64,000 nucleotides of DNA, from the NCBI RefSeq assembly GCF_001690685.1, contig NZ_LZGL01000015.1, positions 1 to 64,000 on the forward strand, written 5' to 3'. The notes below the pieces were generated by a model, which was not told the origin of the DNA, made no database searches, and saw only the letters and a list, made by a program, of their open reading frames with translations. The first letter of the stretch is position 1; every line of letters begins with the position of its first letter. Origin of the DNA: Gilliamella sp. wkB112. GTDB lineage: Bacteria; Pseudomonadota; Gammaproteobacteria; Enterobacterales; Orbaceae. Below are positions 34,588 to 44,333 of the stretch, piece by piece. A program made the position numbers and the translations under genes.

Positions 34588-35136
34588 ATGGACTCAACCA
34601 CTAAAAATGCCTTAATCGATTTTACTACGCGCTGGATCAATCAGTTTGAATTCGCACCTAACAGTGAAGATTTACATGCAATTCCTTCCCCATGTATTTT
34701 AACGACGAAACAACTAACAGTATATTGGCAGCCTTTTTTATTAGAACCACCGAGAACACTTACCATTATTGAACAAGTAGTTGGAATTACCTTGCACCCC
34801 AGTGCACACATCTTTTACGGTACTCAATATGCAGGCAATATGACGGCAAAATTAGCTGAAAACAATTTATTACTACTTCAAGCGTGGAGTGATGATGATT
34901 TTTCCAATTTAGAACGAAACTTAATTGCCCATTTATCTCAACAAAAAAAATTAAAACGCACACCAACTATTTTTATTGCATCAACCGATGAAGGTAGTGA
35001 AATAATCTCTATAAATAATTTAACGGGTGAAGTTGTAAAAGAAAATTTAATTTCAGCTGAATTAACCATATTAGCAGATAATTTAATAACTTTTTTAAAT
35101 AGACTTATCGTTACTGACGTCAAAATAAACCTTTAA
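34588..35136 (+). CDS. syd: SecY-interacting protein Syd
   Basis: Cytosolic protein that binds SecY at the inner membrane and is thought to check proper SecYEG assembly. It is 182 residues (E. coli 181) and alignable along its length: DFTTRW near the start, IPSPCILTT and VYWQPF (about 34-52), HIFYGTQYAG, LLLLQAWSDDDF, NLIAHLSQQKKLK, PTIFIAS and NLTGEVVKE. The cysteine in PSPCI is retained. Start: an in-frame TTG six bases upstream (34582) is less likely than the ATG at 34588. It precedes aspC by 112 bases. Confidence 0.92.
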   Translation: MDSTTKNALIDFTTRWINQFEFAPNSEDLHAIPSPCILTTKQLTVYWQPFLLEPPRTLTIIEQVVGITLHPSAHIFYGTQYAGNMTAKLAENNLLLLQAWSDDDFSNLERNLIAHLSQQKKLKRTPTIFIASTDEGSEIISINNLTGEVVKENLISAELTILADNLITFLNRLIVTDVKINL

Positions 35137-35248
35137 AATAACAAAGCACTTACGATTAACATTATCAGAATAGTAATTATCTAAATTGTATCTTATAAAA
35201 TAATGTGTATATAATGCCTTTAAGGTAATTAAAAGAAATAGGTGATTT

Positions 35249-36424
35249 ATGTTTGAAAATTTAACCGCTGCACCAGCAGATCCCATTCTTGGGTTAGCAG
35301 ATCTTTATAATAATGATGAACGCACTAATAAAATTAATTTAAGTGTTGGTGTATATAAAGATGAAACGACACAAACTCCTATTTTAGCCAGTGTAAAAAA
35401 AGCTGAGCACTTTTTATTAAATGAAGAAACGACTAAAAGCTATTTACCAATTGTTGGGGTTAATGCATTTAATATTGCTACACAAAATTTGCTTTTTGGT
35501 AGTGAAAACGAACGAGCTAAAACAGCACAAGCACCTGGAGGCACTGGTGCATTACGAATCATGGCGGATTTTTTAGCGCGCCGAACTAAAGTAAAACGTA
35601 TTTGGGTTAGTAATCCTTCTTGGCCAAATCATCGTAGCGTGTTCCAAACCGCTGGACTCGAAGTGCGCGAATACCGTTATTACAATGCACAAACTCGCGA
35701 ACTTGACTTTGATGCCATGATGAATGATTTAAGTTCAGTTGTAGCTGGCGAAGCAGTATTATTTCATGGCTGTTGCCATAATCCAACCGGCATTGACCCT
35801 ACTCCTGAACAATGGCAAACAATTTCTGATTTAGCATTAAAAAATGGTTGGTTACCACTATTTGATTTAGCTTATCAAGGATTTGGTCAAGGTTTAGAAG
35901 AAGATGTTTATGGTTTAAGATTATTTGCCAACTCACAACCAGAATTACTGATTGCTAGTTCATATTCTAAAAACTTTGGTCTTTATAATGAACGTGTTGG
36001 CGCCTTCACTTTAATTGCAACTAGTGCAGATATTGCTAATCGTGCCTTTAGTCAGGTTAAGACGATTATTCGAGCCAATTATTCTAATCCACCAGCGCAT
36101 GGTGCCAAAACTGTTTCTTACATTCTCAACACACCCGAATTGAAAGAAGAGTGGATTGATGAATTAACAGGGATGCGTCAAAGAATTCACCGTATGCGCC
36201 AATTATTTGTTAAAACCTTACAAGAAAAAGGAGCTAACCAAGATTTTAGTTTTATTGCTAAACAAAATGGAATGTTTTCCTTTAGTGGTTTAAACGAAGA
36301 ACAAGTTCTAAAATTACGCAATGATTACGGTATTTACATTATTAATTCTGGACGTATCAATGTAGCAGGAATGACTCTTGATAATATGTCAAGACTATGT
36401 GAATCTATTGTCGAAGTTTTATAA
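35249..36424 (+). CDS. aspC: aspartate/aromatic aminotransferase (class I PLP)
   Basis: Transfers the amino group between glutamate and oxaloacetate (and possibly aromatic keto acids). It is 391 residues (E. coli AspC 396). Seen: the N-terminal [20 protein letters not shown] opening, the substrate-binding [10 protein letters not shown]-like [12 protein letters not shown], the aspartate [11 protein letters not shown], the PLP lysine in [15 protein letters not shown], and the substrate Arg in SGRINVAG. AspC and TyrB are close; the start and length fit AspC best. The downstream 36433-36470 hairpin marks the transcript end. Confidence 0.92.
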   Translation: MFENLTAAPADPILGLADLYNNDERTNKINLSVGVYKDETTQTPILASVKKAEHFLLNEETTKSYLPIVGVNAFNIATQNLLFGSENERAKTAQAPGGTGALRIMADFLARRTKVKRIWVSNPSWPNHRSVFQTAGLEVREYRYYNAQTRELDFDAMMNDLSSVVAGEAVLFHGCCHNPTGIDPTPEQWQTISDLALKNGWLPLFDLAYQGFGQGLEEDVYGLRLFANSQPELLIASSYSKNFGLYNERVGAFTLIATSADIANRAFSQVKTIIRANYSNPPAHGAKTVSYILNTPELKEEWIDELTGMRQRIHRMRQLFVKTLQEKGANQDFSFIAKQNGMFSFSGLNEEQVLKLRNDYGIYIINSGRINVAGMTLDNMSRLCESIVEVL

Positions 36425-36432
36425 AATGTGCA

Positions 36433-36470
36433 AATAGCTTGATAAAAATTTAATTTTTAATCAAGCTATT
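36433..36470 (+). terminator. hairpin downstream of aspC
   Basis: An 11-bp perfect stem AATAGCTTGAT / ATCAAGCTATT surrounds an inner A-rich/T-rich pairing (AAAAA with TTTTT), eight bases after the aspC stop. No U-run follows, so termination is likely but not certain. Confidence 0.5.
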
Positions 36471-36557
36471 ACTGTGTATTAATAACAACTTTTTAATTCA
36501 CAAATAGGCGCCTTATCCTATAAGGCTAATTACCAGCAAAAAATTAAAAATCTAATT

Positions 36558-37043
36558 ATGTCAATTTGTTATATCGCTTTAGGTAGCAATTTGGAAGACC
36601 CTTTTGCCCAAGCCAATCGAGCCATTATAGCTTTGCAACAGTCACCACAAAGTAAAGTTATTGATGTTTCCCCCTTTTACCGCAGTAAACCGTTAGGACC
36701 TCAGGATCAAAATGATTATCTTAATGCGGTTATTAAAATATATACTGATTTATCGCCAATAGCTTTACTGGATGAACTACAAACAATAGAAAAGTCACAA
36801 GGAAGAATACGCAAAGAAAATCGCTGGGGAGCCAGAACTTTAGATTTGGATATTTTACTATTCGATAACTTGATTATTAATAGTGAAAGGTTAACTATTC
36901 CACATTACCATATGAAGCATAGAGAGTTTGTACTCTACCCATTATTTGATATAGAACCACAACTTATCTTACCTGATAACGAAAAATTACTCGATTTAGT
37001 GAGTAAATGTGCTAAAAATGGGCTTACAAAGTGGCATGAATAA
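36558..37043 (+). CDS. folK: 2-amino-4-hydroxy-6-hydroxymethyldihydropteridine pyrophosphokinase
   Basis: Folate synthesis: pyrophosphorylates 6-hydroxymethyl-dihydropterin. It is 161 residues (E. coli HPPK 159). Starts with IALGSNLEDP-type YIALGSNL, carries the substrate-binding SPFYRSKPLGPQDQNDYLNAV (in parts) and the catalytic GRIRKENRWGARTLDLDILLF with the metal-binding Asp pair, and HREFVLYPLFDI. In E. coli folK follows pcnB in the dksA-gluQ-pcnB-folK order; here it precedes dksA and pcnB is absent, a rearranged version of the same neighbourhood. Confidence 0.95.
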   Translation: MSICYIALGSNLEDPFAQANRAIIALQQSPQSKVIDVSPFYRSKPLGPQDQNDYLNAVIKIYTDLSPIALLDELQTIEKSQGRIRKENRWGARTLDLDILLFDNLIINSERLTIPHYHMKHREFVLYPLFDIEPQLILPDNEKLLDLVSKCAKNGLTKWHE

Positions 37044-37112
37044 TTATTTTCATTAATAACATAGAGTTGTATTAAATCGCATTATTTACCGCAAAAAAAT
37101 GATAAAAAAAAT

Positions 37113-37140
37113 TTGCCAATAGCTAATTTATTGCTATAGT
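37113..37140 (+). promoter_or_regulatory. probable dksA promoter
   Basis: TTGCCA (37113-37118), a 16-base spacer, then TATAGT (37135-37140), about 38 bases before the GTG start of dksA. It is the best sigma70-type match in the folK-dksA gap. Confidence 0.6.
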
Positions 37141-37178
37141 TTACCCCCTAAAAATAATATGTACTTAAGGGGATTGCT

Positions 37179-37634
37179 GTGAAAAAGGAACAAAAAGTAA
37201 ATACATCTTCTCTAAGCCTACTATCAATTGCAGGGCTGGAGCCTTACAAAGAGGCTAAAGGTGAGGAGTACATGAATCCTAAGCAATTGAAACATTTTAA
37301 ACTAATTTTAGAAGCATGGTTAGCTCAATTACAAGGTGAAATGGGTAAAACGGTTTCTCACATGCAAGATGAAGCTGCAAACTTCCCAGACCCAGCGGAT
37401 CGGGCAACACAGGAAGAAGAGTTCAGCCTAGAACTTCGTGCTCGGGATAGAGAACGTAAACTCATTAAGAAAATCGAAAAAACGTTAAAGAAAATTGAAA
37501 CGGATGATTTTGGTTTTTGCGAGTCTTGTGGTGTGGAAATTGGCATTCGCCGCTTAGAAGCAAGACCAACGGCTGATTTATGTATTGATTGTAAAACACT
37601 AGCTGAACTACGCGAAAAACAAATGGGTATGTAA
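37179..37634 (+). CDS. dksA: RNA polymerase-binding transcription factor DksA
   Basis: Binds the RNA polymerase secondary channel and, with ppGpp, represses rRNA P1 promoters such as the one at 1.24 kb and activates biosynthetic promoters. It is 151 residues, exactly the E. coli length. Coiled-coil tip motif DPADRA (Asp-x-x-Asp-x-Ala) and the zinc finger CESCG...CIDC are intact. The start is GTG at 37179, supported by AAGGGG six bases ahead and by the N terminus ([17 protein letters not shown]). gluQ follows after 39 bases, as in E. coli. Confidence 0.97.
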   Translation: MKKEQKVNTSSLSLLSIAGLEPYKEAKGEEYMNPKQLKHFKLILEAWLAQLQGEMGKTVSHMQDEAANFPDPADRATQEEEFSLELRARDRERKLIKKIEKTLKKIETDDFGFCESCGVEIGIRRLEARPTADLCIDCKTLAELREKQMGM

Positions 37635-37673
37635 TTACTCCGACAGTAATTATTGACTATTATTTGATACACC

Positions 37674-38564
37674 ATGCGCTATATTGGTCGTTTTGCACCA
37701 TCACCTTCTGGACCATTACATTTTGGTTCGTTGGTGACAGCGATTGGTAGCTACTTACAAGCTAAGTCTAAAAATGGTAAATGGCTGGTTCGCATTGAAG
37801 ATATTGATCCTCCTCGTGAAATCAAAGGGGCATCATCCCAAATTCTAAAGACATTAGAAGCACTCCATTTATATTGGGATGATGACATCTTATACCAATC
37901 GACTTGTAGTGAGCGTTACTACGCAGCTTTACAGTCTCTACTGGATAAACAACTCGCATATTATTGTGACTGTACTCGCCAGCGCATCCACCATTTACCT
38001 GATAGCCTTTATGATGGTTTTTGTCGAAATCGGCATCTATGCCAACCTGCTAGCCAACAACTTGCTATACGTTTGAAACAAACCTGTCCTGTTTATCAAT
38101 TTATCGATCAAATTCGTGGTTTACAAAATGTCGACAAAACCAATGCTCAAGAAGATTTTATCATTCATCGTAAAGATGGCTTGTTTGCTTATAATTTAGT
38201 TGTGGTGCTCGATGATCATCAGCAAGGCATTACTGAAATTGTCCGTGGCGCAGATTTATTGCCTGTTACCGCCAAACAAATATCACTTTATCAATTACTT
38301 GATTTACCCGTGCCCACATATTGTCACTTACCATTAGTATTAGATAACAATGGCAATAAACTTTCCAAGCAAAATCACGCTCAACCACTGGTTCTAAATG
38401 ATCTAACTACCGCAACAGCTCAAGCATTACAATTCTTAGGGCAAATTATTCCGGGAAATTGGCAAGATGCTAGCCAACAACAACTGTTAGATTGGGCTAT
38501 TGAACATTGGGACTTAACTAAGGTTCCCCAGCAAAATAGTCTATTATCCACCAATGTAAGATAA
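37674..38564 (+). CDS. gluQ: glutamyl-Q tRNA(Asp) synthetase
   Basis: GluRS-like paralogue lacking the anticodon-binding domain; attaches glutamate to queuosine of tRNA-Asp. It is 296 residues (E. coli 308). HIGH-type FAPSPSGPLHFGSL (residues 7-20), four cysteine/tyrosine zinc-site residues around YYCDCTRQRI and YDGFCRNRHLC, and the KMSKS-like NKLSKQNH are visible. Downstream of dksA as in many gammaproteobacteria. Its last 21 bases overlap the 3' end of convergent moaA. Confidence 0.94.
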   Translation: MRYIGRFAPSPSGPLHFGSLVTAIGSYLQAKSKNGKWLVRIEDIDPPREIKGASSQILKTLEALHLYWDDDILYQSTCSERYYAALQSLLDKQLAYYCDCTRQRIHHLPDSLYDGFCRNRHLCQPASQQLAIRLKQTCPVYQFIDQIRGLQNVDKTNAQEDFIIHRKDGLFAYNLVVVLDDHQQGITEIVRGADLLPVTAKQISLYQLLDLPVPTYCHLPLVLDNNGNKLSKQNHAQPLVLNDLTTATAQALQFLGQIIPGNWQDASQQQLLDWAIEHWDLTKVPQQNSLLSTNVR

Positions 38565-39518
38565 GTTAGGTAAAATACCCACCTTATGATCGTGTAAAAA
38601 ATGTTTTTCCGGCTTACTCATTAATGAAGCAAAAATTCTGGCTTTTAATTGTTCTTTTTGATCGGCTCTAACTAACAAATCCCGTAAGTCTACTGCAGCA
38701 TCACCAAATAAACAGTAATGTAATTTACCTAGTGACGAAACCCGCAATCGATTGCAACTTTTACAAAAATCTTTGGAATATGGCATGATTAACCCAATTT
38801 TACCTTGATAATCACTATGCGAATACACTTTAGCAGGCCCAGATAATGCCACTTTCGATTGCAATTGCCATCCTTGAGCAAGGAGTTGAGTTTCAATCAA
38901 ATTACCAGCTAAATGATAACGATTAAATACATCATTGTTTTTACCAGTTTCCATAAGCTCAATAAAACGTAAATCTACAGGTCGATATTTTATCCAAGCT
39001 AAATAATCTTTTAGATTATCATTCATATTTTTCATCAACACGGTGTTAATTTTGACTTTTTTAATACCGACTTCTAACGATTTTTCAACACATTGAACTA
39101 TTTCTTTGAGTTTATCTTGACCAGTAATTAATTTAAATAAATGTGGCGAAAAACTATCAATGCTAATATTCACCGCATTCAGACCCGCTTGTTGCCAATA
39201 GGAAATATTCTTTAGTAACCGCGAGCCATTAGTGGTAATAGCCAGTTCTTTAATACTTGGATAAGATGAAATTATTGACAAAATATCAGTAAAATCCCGG
39301 CGTAAGGTAGGTTCACCACCAGTTAAACGGATTTTATGCACACCTAACTCAGTGAATGTACCCACAATATTATTGATTTCACTCAGTGATAAAAATTGAT
39401 GATCTTTATTAGGTTGATAACCTTGAGGTAAACAGTATTGACACTGAAAATTACACTGTTCGGTAATCGACAGACGTAGATATTGAAATCGACGCTGATA
39501 ATTATCCATTAATTGCAT
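38544..39518 (-). CDS. moaA: GTP 3',8-cyclase (molybdenum cofactor synthesis)
   Basis: Radical-SAM enzyme starting molybdopterin synthesis from GTP. It is 324 residues (E. coli 329). N-terminal 4Fe-4S site CNFQCQYC (CxxxCxxC), SAM-binding LTGGEPTLRRD, and the C-terminal second cluster SCNRLRVSSLGKLHYCLF with FCKSC are present, and the essential Gly-Gly end (SYIGG) is intact. No moaBCDE follow, so the rest of the pathway is elsewhere. Its product is needed by the FdoG molybdoenzyme at 57 kb. A leader resembling the molybdenum-cofactor riboswitch precedes it. Convergent with gluQ, overlapping 21 bases. Confidence 0.96.
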   Translation of the reverse strand: MQLMDNYQRRFQYLRLSITEQCNFQCQYCLPQGYQPNKDHQFLSLSEINNIVGTFTELGVHKIRLTGGEPTLRRDFTDILSIISSYPSIKELAITTNGSRLLKNISYWQQAGLNAVNISIDSFSPHLFKLITGQDKLKEIVQCVEKSLEVGIKKVKINTVLMKNMNDNLKDYLAWIKYRPVDLRFIELMETGKNNDVFNRYHLAGNLIETQLLAQGWQLQSKVALSGPAKVYSHSDYQGKIGLIMPYSKDFCKSCNRLRVSSLGKLHYCLFGDAAVDLRDLLVRADQKEQLKARIFASLMSKPEKHFLHDHKVGILPNLSYIGG

Positions 39519-39527
39519 ATTTTAAAA

Positions 39528-39618
39528 ACACCTTATCCAAATCGGGAAGCATAGCCATTTCTGAACTATACCGCGGCTAATTCACCTTATGAAATCAGTA
39601 TAGATAACACTTAGGTAT
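39528..39618 (-). promoter_or_regulatory. candidate molybdenum-cofactor (Moco) riboswitch upstream of moaA
   Basis: The minus-strand leader of moaA contains blocks in the same order as the E. coli moaA Moco RNA as I recall it: ACCTAAGTG, CTGATTTC, AAGGTGAATTAGCCGCGG, CTTCCCGATTTGGATAAGGT. The two ends can form a closing stem: 5' ATACCT (39618-39613) pairs with 3' AGGTGT (39533-39528), with one G-U. The 3' arm, AAGG included, lies just before the moaA start, so folding could hide a ribosome-binding site. Seen: sequence and pairing. Known: Moco RNA controls moaA in E. coli. Not tested by a covariance model. Confidence 0.55.
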
Positions 39619-39861
39619 AAAAAGCTTCAGAGTTTGTTTAAGTTTAGCACAGTCTTTATTTTTTAACTATGAGCAAATGTATTGGCAAATTTAAACAGTT
39701 TTGATTGATTATCTGTATAAAAAAATTTCAGGTAATGCTAGCGTTTTAATATAATTTTTTAATAAAGCTACTATATAGTTAGCTTTTTATGTTTTACTTA
39801 TTAGATCAATTTATGTATATAATGAATATCTAGTCGATAAAACCGTCAAATGGAGGTTGTG

Positions 39862-41238
39862 ATGATCACTCATATTAGTCCTTTGGGATCAATGGATTTA
39901 CTTGCTCAAGCTGAAGTGGATATTTTAAAAAGATCTGCTAACAGTGAACTTTATCAATTATTTAGAAATTGTTCACTAGCAACATTAAATGCTGGTAGTA
40001 AAACTGACAATACTAAAGAACTGCTAGACCGATTCCAATCGTTTGAGATTAATGTGATTAGTAAAGAGCGCGGTGTTAAATTAGAACTGGTTAATGCCCC
40101 CGAAAGCGCCTTTGTGGATCGCCGCATCATTCGTTCCATTCAAGCCAACCTTTTTGCCGTATTGCGCGATATCTTGTTTTTAAATAATCAAATCAGTGCC
40201 ATTAAACAATTAGTATCCAATGTTAAGCTAGAAAGAGACCATTCCTTTTATATTACTAACTTAGTTTTTTCGATTTTACGTAATGCTAATGCATTGCATG
40301 TAGGTGAAGAACCAAACTTAGTTGTGTGCTGGGGTGGGCATTCAATTAATGAAAATGAATATTACTATGCACGCCAAGTTGGCATGCAACTTGGGTTACG
40401 TGAACTTAATATTTGTACTGGTTGTGGTCCAGGGATTATGGAAGCACCAATGAAAGGGGCTGCTGTTGGTCATGCTCAGCAACGTTATAAAGATAGCCGT
40501 TTTATTGGTATGACTGAACCCTCAATTATTGCCGCCGAACCACCTAACGCCTTGGTTAACGAACTTATTATTATGCCCGATATCGAAAAGCGTCTTGAAG
40601 CTTTTGTGCGTATAGCCCATGGTATTATTATATTCCCTGGAGGTCCTGGTACCGCGGAAGAGTTACTGTATATACTAGGTATTTTATTAAATCCAGCTAA
40701 TAAAACCCAAACTTTACCACTTATTTTAACTGGGCCGAAAGAGTGTGAGGAATACTTTACTGCGATTGATAATTTTATTCGTAGTGCCTTAGGTGATGAA
40801 GCGACTAAACTGTATCAAATTGTGATTGATTCACCAGAACAAGTAGCACGGATTATGAAGGAAGGGGTAAAACAGGTTAAATCATCACGTTTAACCACTG
40901 GCGATGCATATGGATTTAACTGGTTACTTAAAATTGATGAATCATTACAACATCCGTTCGATCCAACGCATGCAAATATGGCATCGCTAAATCTGCATAA
41001 AGATCAGCCGGTTGAGCTATTAGCGGCAGATTTACGCCGGGCGTTTTCAGGTATTGTTGCCGGTAATGTCAAAGAGTTCGGCATGAAACTAATTGCCGAA
41101 CATGGACCTTATAAATTACAAGGCGATCCGGAGATTATGCAGCACTTAGATAACTTATTGCGTAGCTTCATTAAGCAAGATCGGATGAAATTGCCGGGTG
41201 GAACCGCCTATCAACCTTGTTATGAGATTTGTTATTAA
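39862..41238 (+). CDS. ppnN: pyrimidine/purine nucleotide 5'-monophosphate nucleosidase
   Basis: Cleaves nucleoside monophosphates to base and ribose 5-phosphate; E. coli PpnN (YgdH, 454 residues) is ppGpp-stimulated and aids nucleotide salvage. It is 458 residues and aligns throughout: N-terminal [19 protein letters not shown], the LOG-type core [29 protein letters not shown], the phosphate-binding [18 protein letters not shown], and C-terminal [18 protein letters not shown]. Start: an earlier frame start at 39850 would overlap the TGGAGG ribosome-binding site (39851-39856), so ATG 39862, five bases beyond, is taken. Confidence 0.95.
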   Translation: MITHISPLGSMDLLAQAEVDILKRSANSELYQLFRNCSLATLNAGSKTDNTKELLDRFQSFEINVISKERGVKLELVNAPESAFVDRRIIRSIQANLFAVLRDILFLNNQISAIKQLVSNVKLERDHSFYITNLVFSILRNANALHVGEEPNLVVCWGGHSINENEYYYARQVGMQLGLRELNICTGCGPGIMEAPMKGAAVGHAQQRYKDSRFIGMTEPSIIAAEPPNALVNELIIMPDIEKRLEAFVRIAHGIIIFPGGPGTAEELLYILGILLNPANKTQTLPLILTGPKECEEYFTAIDNFIRSALGDEATKLYQIVIDSPEQVARIMKEGVKQVKSSRLTTGDAYGFNWLLKIDESLQHPFDPTHANMASLNLHKDQPVELLAADLRRAFSGIVAGNVKEFGMKLIAEHGPYKLQGDPEIMQHLDNLLRSFIKQDRMKLPGGTAYQPCYEICY

Positions 41239-41263
41239 CTGAAAATCTAAGTAAATTAACATG

Positions 41264-41289
41264 TTCCGCCGATAATCAGCTCGGCGGAA
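41264..41289. repeat. GC-rich stem-loop between convergent ppnN and radA
   Basis: Perfect 9-bp inverted repeat TTCCGCCGA / TCGGCGGAA with an eight-base loop. No T-run on either side. It shares its arms with the element at 62031 and its core with those at 24175 and 32566. Confidence 0.75.
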
Positions 41290-41309
41290 AATCTTAGCTG
41301 TGAATATTT

Positions 41310-42689
41310 TTAACAATCAGCCAAAATATCCAGTGCTTCTGACACTTTTTTAACCGCAAATATCTGCATATTATCAGGTTTCTTTTTTGGCATATTAGCA
41401 ATCGGCACAATCGCTTTTTTAAAGCCATGTTTAGCAGCTTCTGCAATTCGTTCTTGCCCACTAGGAACTGGTCTAATTTCCCCACCTAGTCCAATTTCCC
41501 CAAAGATAACGACATCTTGTGGTAACGCACGATTACGAAAACTGGAGACTAAAGCGGCAATCAATGCCAAATCCGCACTGGTTTCGGTTACTTTTACCCC
41601 ACCTACTACATTAACGAAGATATCTTGATCGGCCATTTGCAAGCCACCATGTCGATGTAACACCGCTAGGAGCAATGCCAGTCGGTTTTGATCCAAACCA
41701 ACCGTAACTCGCCTTGGATTACCATACATGGAGTGATCAACAAGGGCTTGGATTTCAACCAGCAATGGCCGCGTGCCTTCCCATAACACCATTACCGAAC
41801 TACCAGGTAGCATTTCATCACCACGACTTAAAAAGATGGCTGATGGATTACTTACCTCTTTTAAACCTTGTTCAGTCATGGCAAATACGCCAAGTTCATT
41901 TACTGCACCAAAGCGATTTTTATGGCTGCGTAATGTTCGAAAACGTGAATCAGCATCACCATCTAATAAAATAGAGCAATCAATACAATGTTCAAGCACT
42001 TTAGGGCCAGCCAGTGAACCATCTTTGGTCACATGCCCAACCATAATAATGGCAATGCCTTTAGTTTTAGCAAAACGGGTTAAATAAGCGGCGGTTTCAC
42101 GCACTTGTGCCACACTACCGGGCGATGATTGAATATCAGCAAGGTGCATAACTTGAATAGAGTCAATTACCATTAATTTGGGTTGCGACTGTTCGGCAAG
42201 CAAGCAAATTTGTTCAATACTGGTTTCAGATAACATATTGATATTATCTGTCGGTAACCCTAAACGGTGAGCACGCATCGCTACCTGTTGTAAAGACTCT
42301 TCACCCGTGACGTATAAGGTATTCATTTGTGAAGCAAGCCTGCACATGGTTTGCAGTAACAAAGTACTTTTACCGGCTCCTGGATTACCACCAATTAAAA
42401 TAGCACTACCGGGTACCACGCCGCCACCTAATACCCGATCAAATTCGGAAAAACCGGTTGAAAAACGCGGTAGTGCTTCTAAACTGATTTCGGATAATTT
42501 TTGGATTTTAGCTTGCCCAGCGCCACTACCGGCGTAACCAGTTAAGCGGTCATTACGCGAAGATGTACTAGCAAGCCTAACTTCGGTGATAGTATTCCAA
42601 GCATGACAAGAACTGCATTGACCCTGCCAACGTGGATAATCTGCCCCACAATCATTACATACATAAGCTCGCTTTACTGTTTTTGCCAA
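41310..42689 (-). CDS. radA: DNA repair protein RadA
   Basis: RecA-like branch-migration helicase for homologous recombination, also used during natural transformation in some species. It is 459 residues (E. coli 460). N-terminal zinc finger CNDCGADYPRWQGQCSSC (first and last pairs of Cys), Walker A GGNPGAGKSTLL, KNRFG motif, and the C-terminal Lon-protease-like domain with FVNVVGGVKVTETSADLAL (in parts) are all present. It lies 9 bases after serB on the same strand, the conserved serB-radA order. Confidence 0.97.
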   Translation of the reverse strand: MAKTVKRAYVCNDCGADYPRWQGQCSSCHAWNTITEVRLASTSSRNDRLTGYAGSGAGQAKIQKLSEISLEALPRFSTGFSEFDRVLGGGVVPGSAILIGGNPGAGKSTLLLQTMCRLASQMNTLYVTGEESLQQVAMRAHRLGLPTDNINMLSETSIEQICLLAEQSQPKLMVIDSIQVMHLADIQSSPGSVAQVRETAAYLTRFAKTKGIAIIMVGHVTKDGSLAGPKVLEHCIDCSILLDGDADSRFRTLRSHKNRFGAVNELGVFAMTEQGLKEVSNPSAIFLSRGDEMLPGSSVMVLWEGTRPLLVEIQALVDHSMYGNPRRVTVGLDQNRLALLLAVLHRHGGLQMADQDIFVNVVGGVKVTETSADLALIAALVSSFRNRALPQDVVIFGEIGLGGEIRPVPSGQERIAEAAKHGFKKAIVPIANMPKKKPDNMQIFAVKKVSEALDILADC

Positions 42690-42698
42690 ATTATTCTC

Positions 42699-43673
42699 CT
42701 AGCCTTCACTTAATAAACTGGTAGACAAAATACACCATAACCCAGTTAAATCTGCATAATTAATGCTAATGCGCGCCTTTTCGACTACTTTGGGTTTACC
42801 ATGATAAGCAACGCCAAGCCCGGCAATACGAATCATCATCAAATCATTAGCACCATCCCCAATCGCAACGGTTTGTTCAATTGGTATTTCTAGTGATGCA
42901 GCTAACTGTTGTAATGTTCTGGCTTTATACTTTGCATCCACAATTTGGCCCACAACTTTACCGGTTAATTTGTTATTTTTGATCTCGAGTTCATTAGCAT
43001 AAACCGCAACAAGTTTTAATCGTTGTTTTAAGTAATCGGCAAAATAGGTAAACCCGCCAGAAACAATAGCTACATGCCAATTTTTTTTGTGCAATTCTCT
43101 AACTAAATAGGTTAAACCCGGAGTTAACGGTAAATTATCTTTGACTTGATCTAAAATATCTTGCTGTGCACCTTTCAAAGTAGCAACCCGCTTACGTAAA
43201 CTAGCGGCAAAATCAAGTTCACCACGCATCGCTTGTTCCGTCACTGCTGCCACTTGTTCCCCAACACCGTGTAATTTGGCCAGTTCATCAATGCATTCAA
43301 TGCCAATCGCCGTTGAATCCATATCCATGACAAGTAATCCGGGTGAATGTAGTGTTGGTAAATTATCAATCGGCGCAACATCAATACCTAGTGCCAATGA
43401 TATAGATTTAGCCTTTTTAGGCATCATTCCTGCAATACGAACAATTTGATAAGTTTTAATCTTCCATGAAGAAACAATTACCATAGGCATAGCTAGTTGG
43501 TTTTGAAATTTAGACAATATAGTCTTATTTAACTTGCGCCCATAAATAATCCAGCCTGTTTTACCGGCATTATAATCAAGTGGTACTACTTCACAGCCAT
43601 TTAAAGAAAGTGGTAAACCTTGCCAATGTTGAATATTTTCAGGAAGATCCGTATAGGTAAGCGTGTAAGCCAT
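42699..43673 (-). CDS. serB: phosphoserine phosphatase
   Basis: Last step of serine synthesis, a HAD-family hydrolase. It is 324 residues (E. coli 322). N-terminal region (TYTDLPENIQHWQGLPLSL) as in enterobacterial SerB, catalytic VMDMDSTAIGIE with the nucleophile Asp, VSGGFTYF, and GDGANDLMMI are seen. Start: the frame extends to a TTG at 43700, but ATG 43673 matches the family. Co-directional with radA. Confidence 0.95.
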   Translation of the reverse strand: MAYTLTYTDLPENIQHWQGLPLSLNGCEVVPLDYNAGKTGWIIYGRKLNKTILSKFQNQLAMPMVIVSSWKIKTYQIVRIAGMMPKKAKSISLALGIDVAPIDNLPTLHSPGLLVMDMDSTAIGIECIDELAKLHGVGEQVAAVTEQAMRGELDFAASLRKRVATLKGAQQDILDQVKDNLPLTPGLTYLVRELHKKNWHVAIVSGGFTYFADYLKQRLKLVAVYANELEIKNNKLTGKVVGQIVDAKYKARTLQQLAASLEIPIEQTVAIGDGANDLMMIRIAGLGVAYHGKPKVVEKARISINYADLTGLWCILSTSLLSEG

Positions 43674-43881
43674 ATCAAAAGTCTTTATAACATAAAACAA
43701 AGTCCGAATTTATCATATCTACCAATATTTGTCCAAACTACGTTTTTTGCGCATATAAACTAAAAAATAAAATGAAACGGCATAGACTCCGCAATAGTTT
43801 TTACAAAATAACCACTATTTTTATACTTAAATATTCCATTTTCTGAATTTTTTTAATATATATCGATATCTTTATTGACGA

Positions 43882-44223
43882 TTAGATAGTTAATCCCCAC
43901 ACGCTGAGTTGCTCTAACGCTGGTCCTAGTCGTTCACCAAGTGGGGTCAATTTATATATTACTTTTAAAGGTGGTTTATCGCCAAAAACAGTGCGCGTAA
44001 TTAAACCATCATCTTCCAGTTTTTTGAGTTGGATACTTAAGGTCATATCCGTAATTTCAGGGATCACTGTTTTTAATTCACTAAAACGTTTTTCACTTAA
44101 TAACAGATAGTAAAGGATCACCCCTTTCCATCTGCCACCAATTAAATCCATCGCCAAACTAATTGGGCAATAATAAATTTTATTTTTATAACGTTTTGAC
44201 GGTCGTTGTTTATCTGTTTGCAT
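43882..44223 (-). CDS. HxlR-family transcriptional regulator
   Basis: A 113-residue winged-helix DNA-binding protein. The HxlR pattern is clear: CPISLAMDLIGGRWKGVILYYLL (in parts, with the N-terminal redox-capable Cys19 before the helix), KRFSELKTVIPEITDMTLSIQLKKLEDDGLI and the wing, then YKLTPLGERLGPALEQLSVWG. HxlR members typically sense electrophiles or aldehydes through such a cysteine and control a divergent oxidoreductase. Here it diverges from a flavodoxin-fold quinone-reductase gene with a palindrome between them. Confidence 0.9.
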   Translation of the reverse strand: MQTDKQRPSKRYKNKIYYCPISLAMDLIGGRWKGVILYYLLLSEKRFSELKTVIPEITDMTLSIQLKKLEDDGLITRTVFGDKPPLKVIYKLTPLGERLGPALEQLSVWGLTI

Positions 44224-44235
44224 GACATATTCCTA

Positions 44236-44253
44236 ACTATCTAATTTGATAGA
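44236..44253. promoter_or_regulatory. candidate operator for the HxlR regulator
   Basis: CTATC-TAATTT-GATAG (44237-44252) is a near-perfect 16-bp palindrome in the 110-base gap between the divergent HxlR and oxidoreductase genes, 13 bases before the hxlR-type start. Placement is as expected for an autorepressing divergent regulator; the binding is inferred. Confidence 0.5.
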
Positions 44254-44333
44254 TATTGCGATAAAGTTATTTAGTAATAAACTAATAATAGAAGCTATCA
44301 TTTTAATAGTAAAAAAAGGGAAAGGGGATCATT

